A DNA stretch of 32,436 nt from Candidatus Trichofilum aggregatum (GTDB taxonomy: Bacteria; Chloroflexota; Anaerolineae; Promineifilales; Promineifilaceae). The position numbers and the translations under genes were made by a program. Location: positions 1-32,436 of the forward strand of contig JADJUV010000129.1 of the NCBI GenBank assembly GCA_016716885.1. The letters run 5' to 3'. Shown here in pieces: positions 31,957 to 32,436 of this stretch (position 1 is its first letter; every line of letters begins with the position of its first letter). The notes under the pieces were generated by a model. That model saw only the letters and a program-made list of their open reading frames with translations, was not told where the DNA came from and did not search any database.

Positions 31957-32436
31957 CTAATGATCGGTCGCCTGGCCCCGTTTGATCTGGGCCATGCCGC
32001 GTTGGGCTTCGGCGGTGGTGGGGAGCCAGCCCGTTAGCAGATGGGGCACGCTACCCCGCCAGGCGGTGAGGATGTTCTGGCTATGCTGGTGAGGATGGCG
32101 CAATATCCAGCGGCCAATGTGCAGGGCATGTTCGTTGCCGGTGACGCCGTACTCTGAGGCCAACGCTTGGCCAAAAGCGAGATAACAGGCGGTACACGCC
32201 TGATAGCGCGACCCCAATTCGTGACCACATTCCGGGCAGGTGAGCAGAGTCATGGCGATGTCTACGACCGTCCAGGGATGGCGCTCTGACTCTGCCATGA
32301 CCACTTCAGCGAGCAGGCGTTCGTCCTGGGAGCCGGGCTGGATGTGCTCCCGTTCGAGCAAGACATGCCAATCGGCCAGCCAGAACTGTTCGATGGTTTG
32401 GTAGCAGGCGGAACAGGTAGGGTAACTGGCTCCGGC
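31957..32436 (-). CDS. Cys-rich zinc-ribbon protein, N-terminus beyond the window
   Basis: The frame is open from 32436 to a stop at 31957, so about 159 residues are visible and the start lies to the right. Three Cys-x2-Cys pairs are seen: PTCSACYQ near the edge, LLTCPECGHELG, and QACTACYLAF, suggesting two or more zinc sites. The helical region LASEYGVTGNEHALHIGRWI and the tail LTGWLPTTAEAQRGMAQIKR do not match a family I recognise. No GCGGCCGC in the visible part. The ribbon pattern resembles rubredoxin-like or DUF-type metal-binding proteins. Confidence 0.65.
   Translation of the reverse strand, partial: AGASYPTCSACYQTIEQFWLADWHVLLEREHIQPGSQDERLLAEVVMAESERHPWTVVDIAMTLLTCPECGHELGSRYQACTACYLAFGQALASEYGVTGNEHALHIGRWILRHPHQHSQNILTAWRGSVPHLLTGWLPTTAEAQRGMAQIKRGQATDH

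Noticed and set aside
1..32436. tRNA, rRNA or insertion-sequence transposase genes
   Set aside because: No cloverleaf with GTTCRANNC-type arm, no rRNA motifs, and no DDE or recombinase pattern was seen on either strand.

Overview
The window looks like a mesophilic Chloroflexota chromosome, probably an Anaerolineae/Ardenticatenia-type lineage. The grounds are moderate G+C, the gene content and order (obg-nadD, gatC-gatA...gatB, a meaB/B12-mutase pair, a CopC-CopD-cytochrome c fusion, a helicase-associated Chloroflexota-type protein) and spacers full of short dispersed repeats. The assignment rests on recognised families only; no rRNA or tRNA gene was seen.

Layout. (1) 1-6.3 kb, all minus strand, is a run of recognisable but frameshifted genes: secA (N-terminal part), prs, a C39-like peptidase with an intact AbrB-like partner, meaB, the B12-binding small subunit of methylmalonyl-CoA mutase, and trpC. 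(2) 6.3-11.2 kb holds a TPR sensor histidine kinase, a divergent biotin carboxylase, two tiny overlapping genes and a nucleotidyltransferase-fold protein. (3) 11.3-16.3 kb holds a small membrane-anchored FN3-like protein, a zinc-ribbon protein, nadD/obgE/yceD, the XTP/dITP pyrophosphatase gene and an alpha/beta hydrolase. (4) 16.6-25.1 kb is a minus-strand translation-related cluster: gatB, an aminotransferase, a sugar nucleotidyltransferase, gatA, gatC, def, and a cNMP/double-PH membrane protein. (5) 25.2-31.8 kb, plus strand, is an envelope/copper module: a small membrane protein, an Ig-like anchored protein, a His-rich lipoprotein and a CopC-CopD-cytochrome c fusion, followed by a helicase-associated protein and a thioredoxin-like lipoprotein. 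A zinc-ribbon protein runs off the right edge.

The most striking signal is not a gene. The octamer GCGGCCGC occurs 51 times by hand count, where about one is expected from composition. It usually sits within the longer palindrome CGCGGCCGCG (29 of 51). It is found in almost every gene from 3.2 to 31.6 kb on either strand, always inside coding sequence. It is read as Ala-Ala-Ala in 37 cases, Gly-Arg in 8 and Arg-Pro in 6. This resembles the cyanobacterial highly iterated palindrome HIP1 (GCGATCGC) but with a different core.

The spacers carry several repeat families: a 125-129 bp hairpin element (two copies), a roughly 90 bp inverted-repeat element (two copies), a roughly 57 bp element (three copies), AAACTCG tandem tracts and AATGGTCAAC-type tracts. 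Many single-base indels, some in homopolymers, occur throughout and are densest before 6.3 kb. Uncorrected sequencing errors are therefore at least as likely as true gene decay there.
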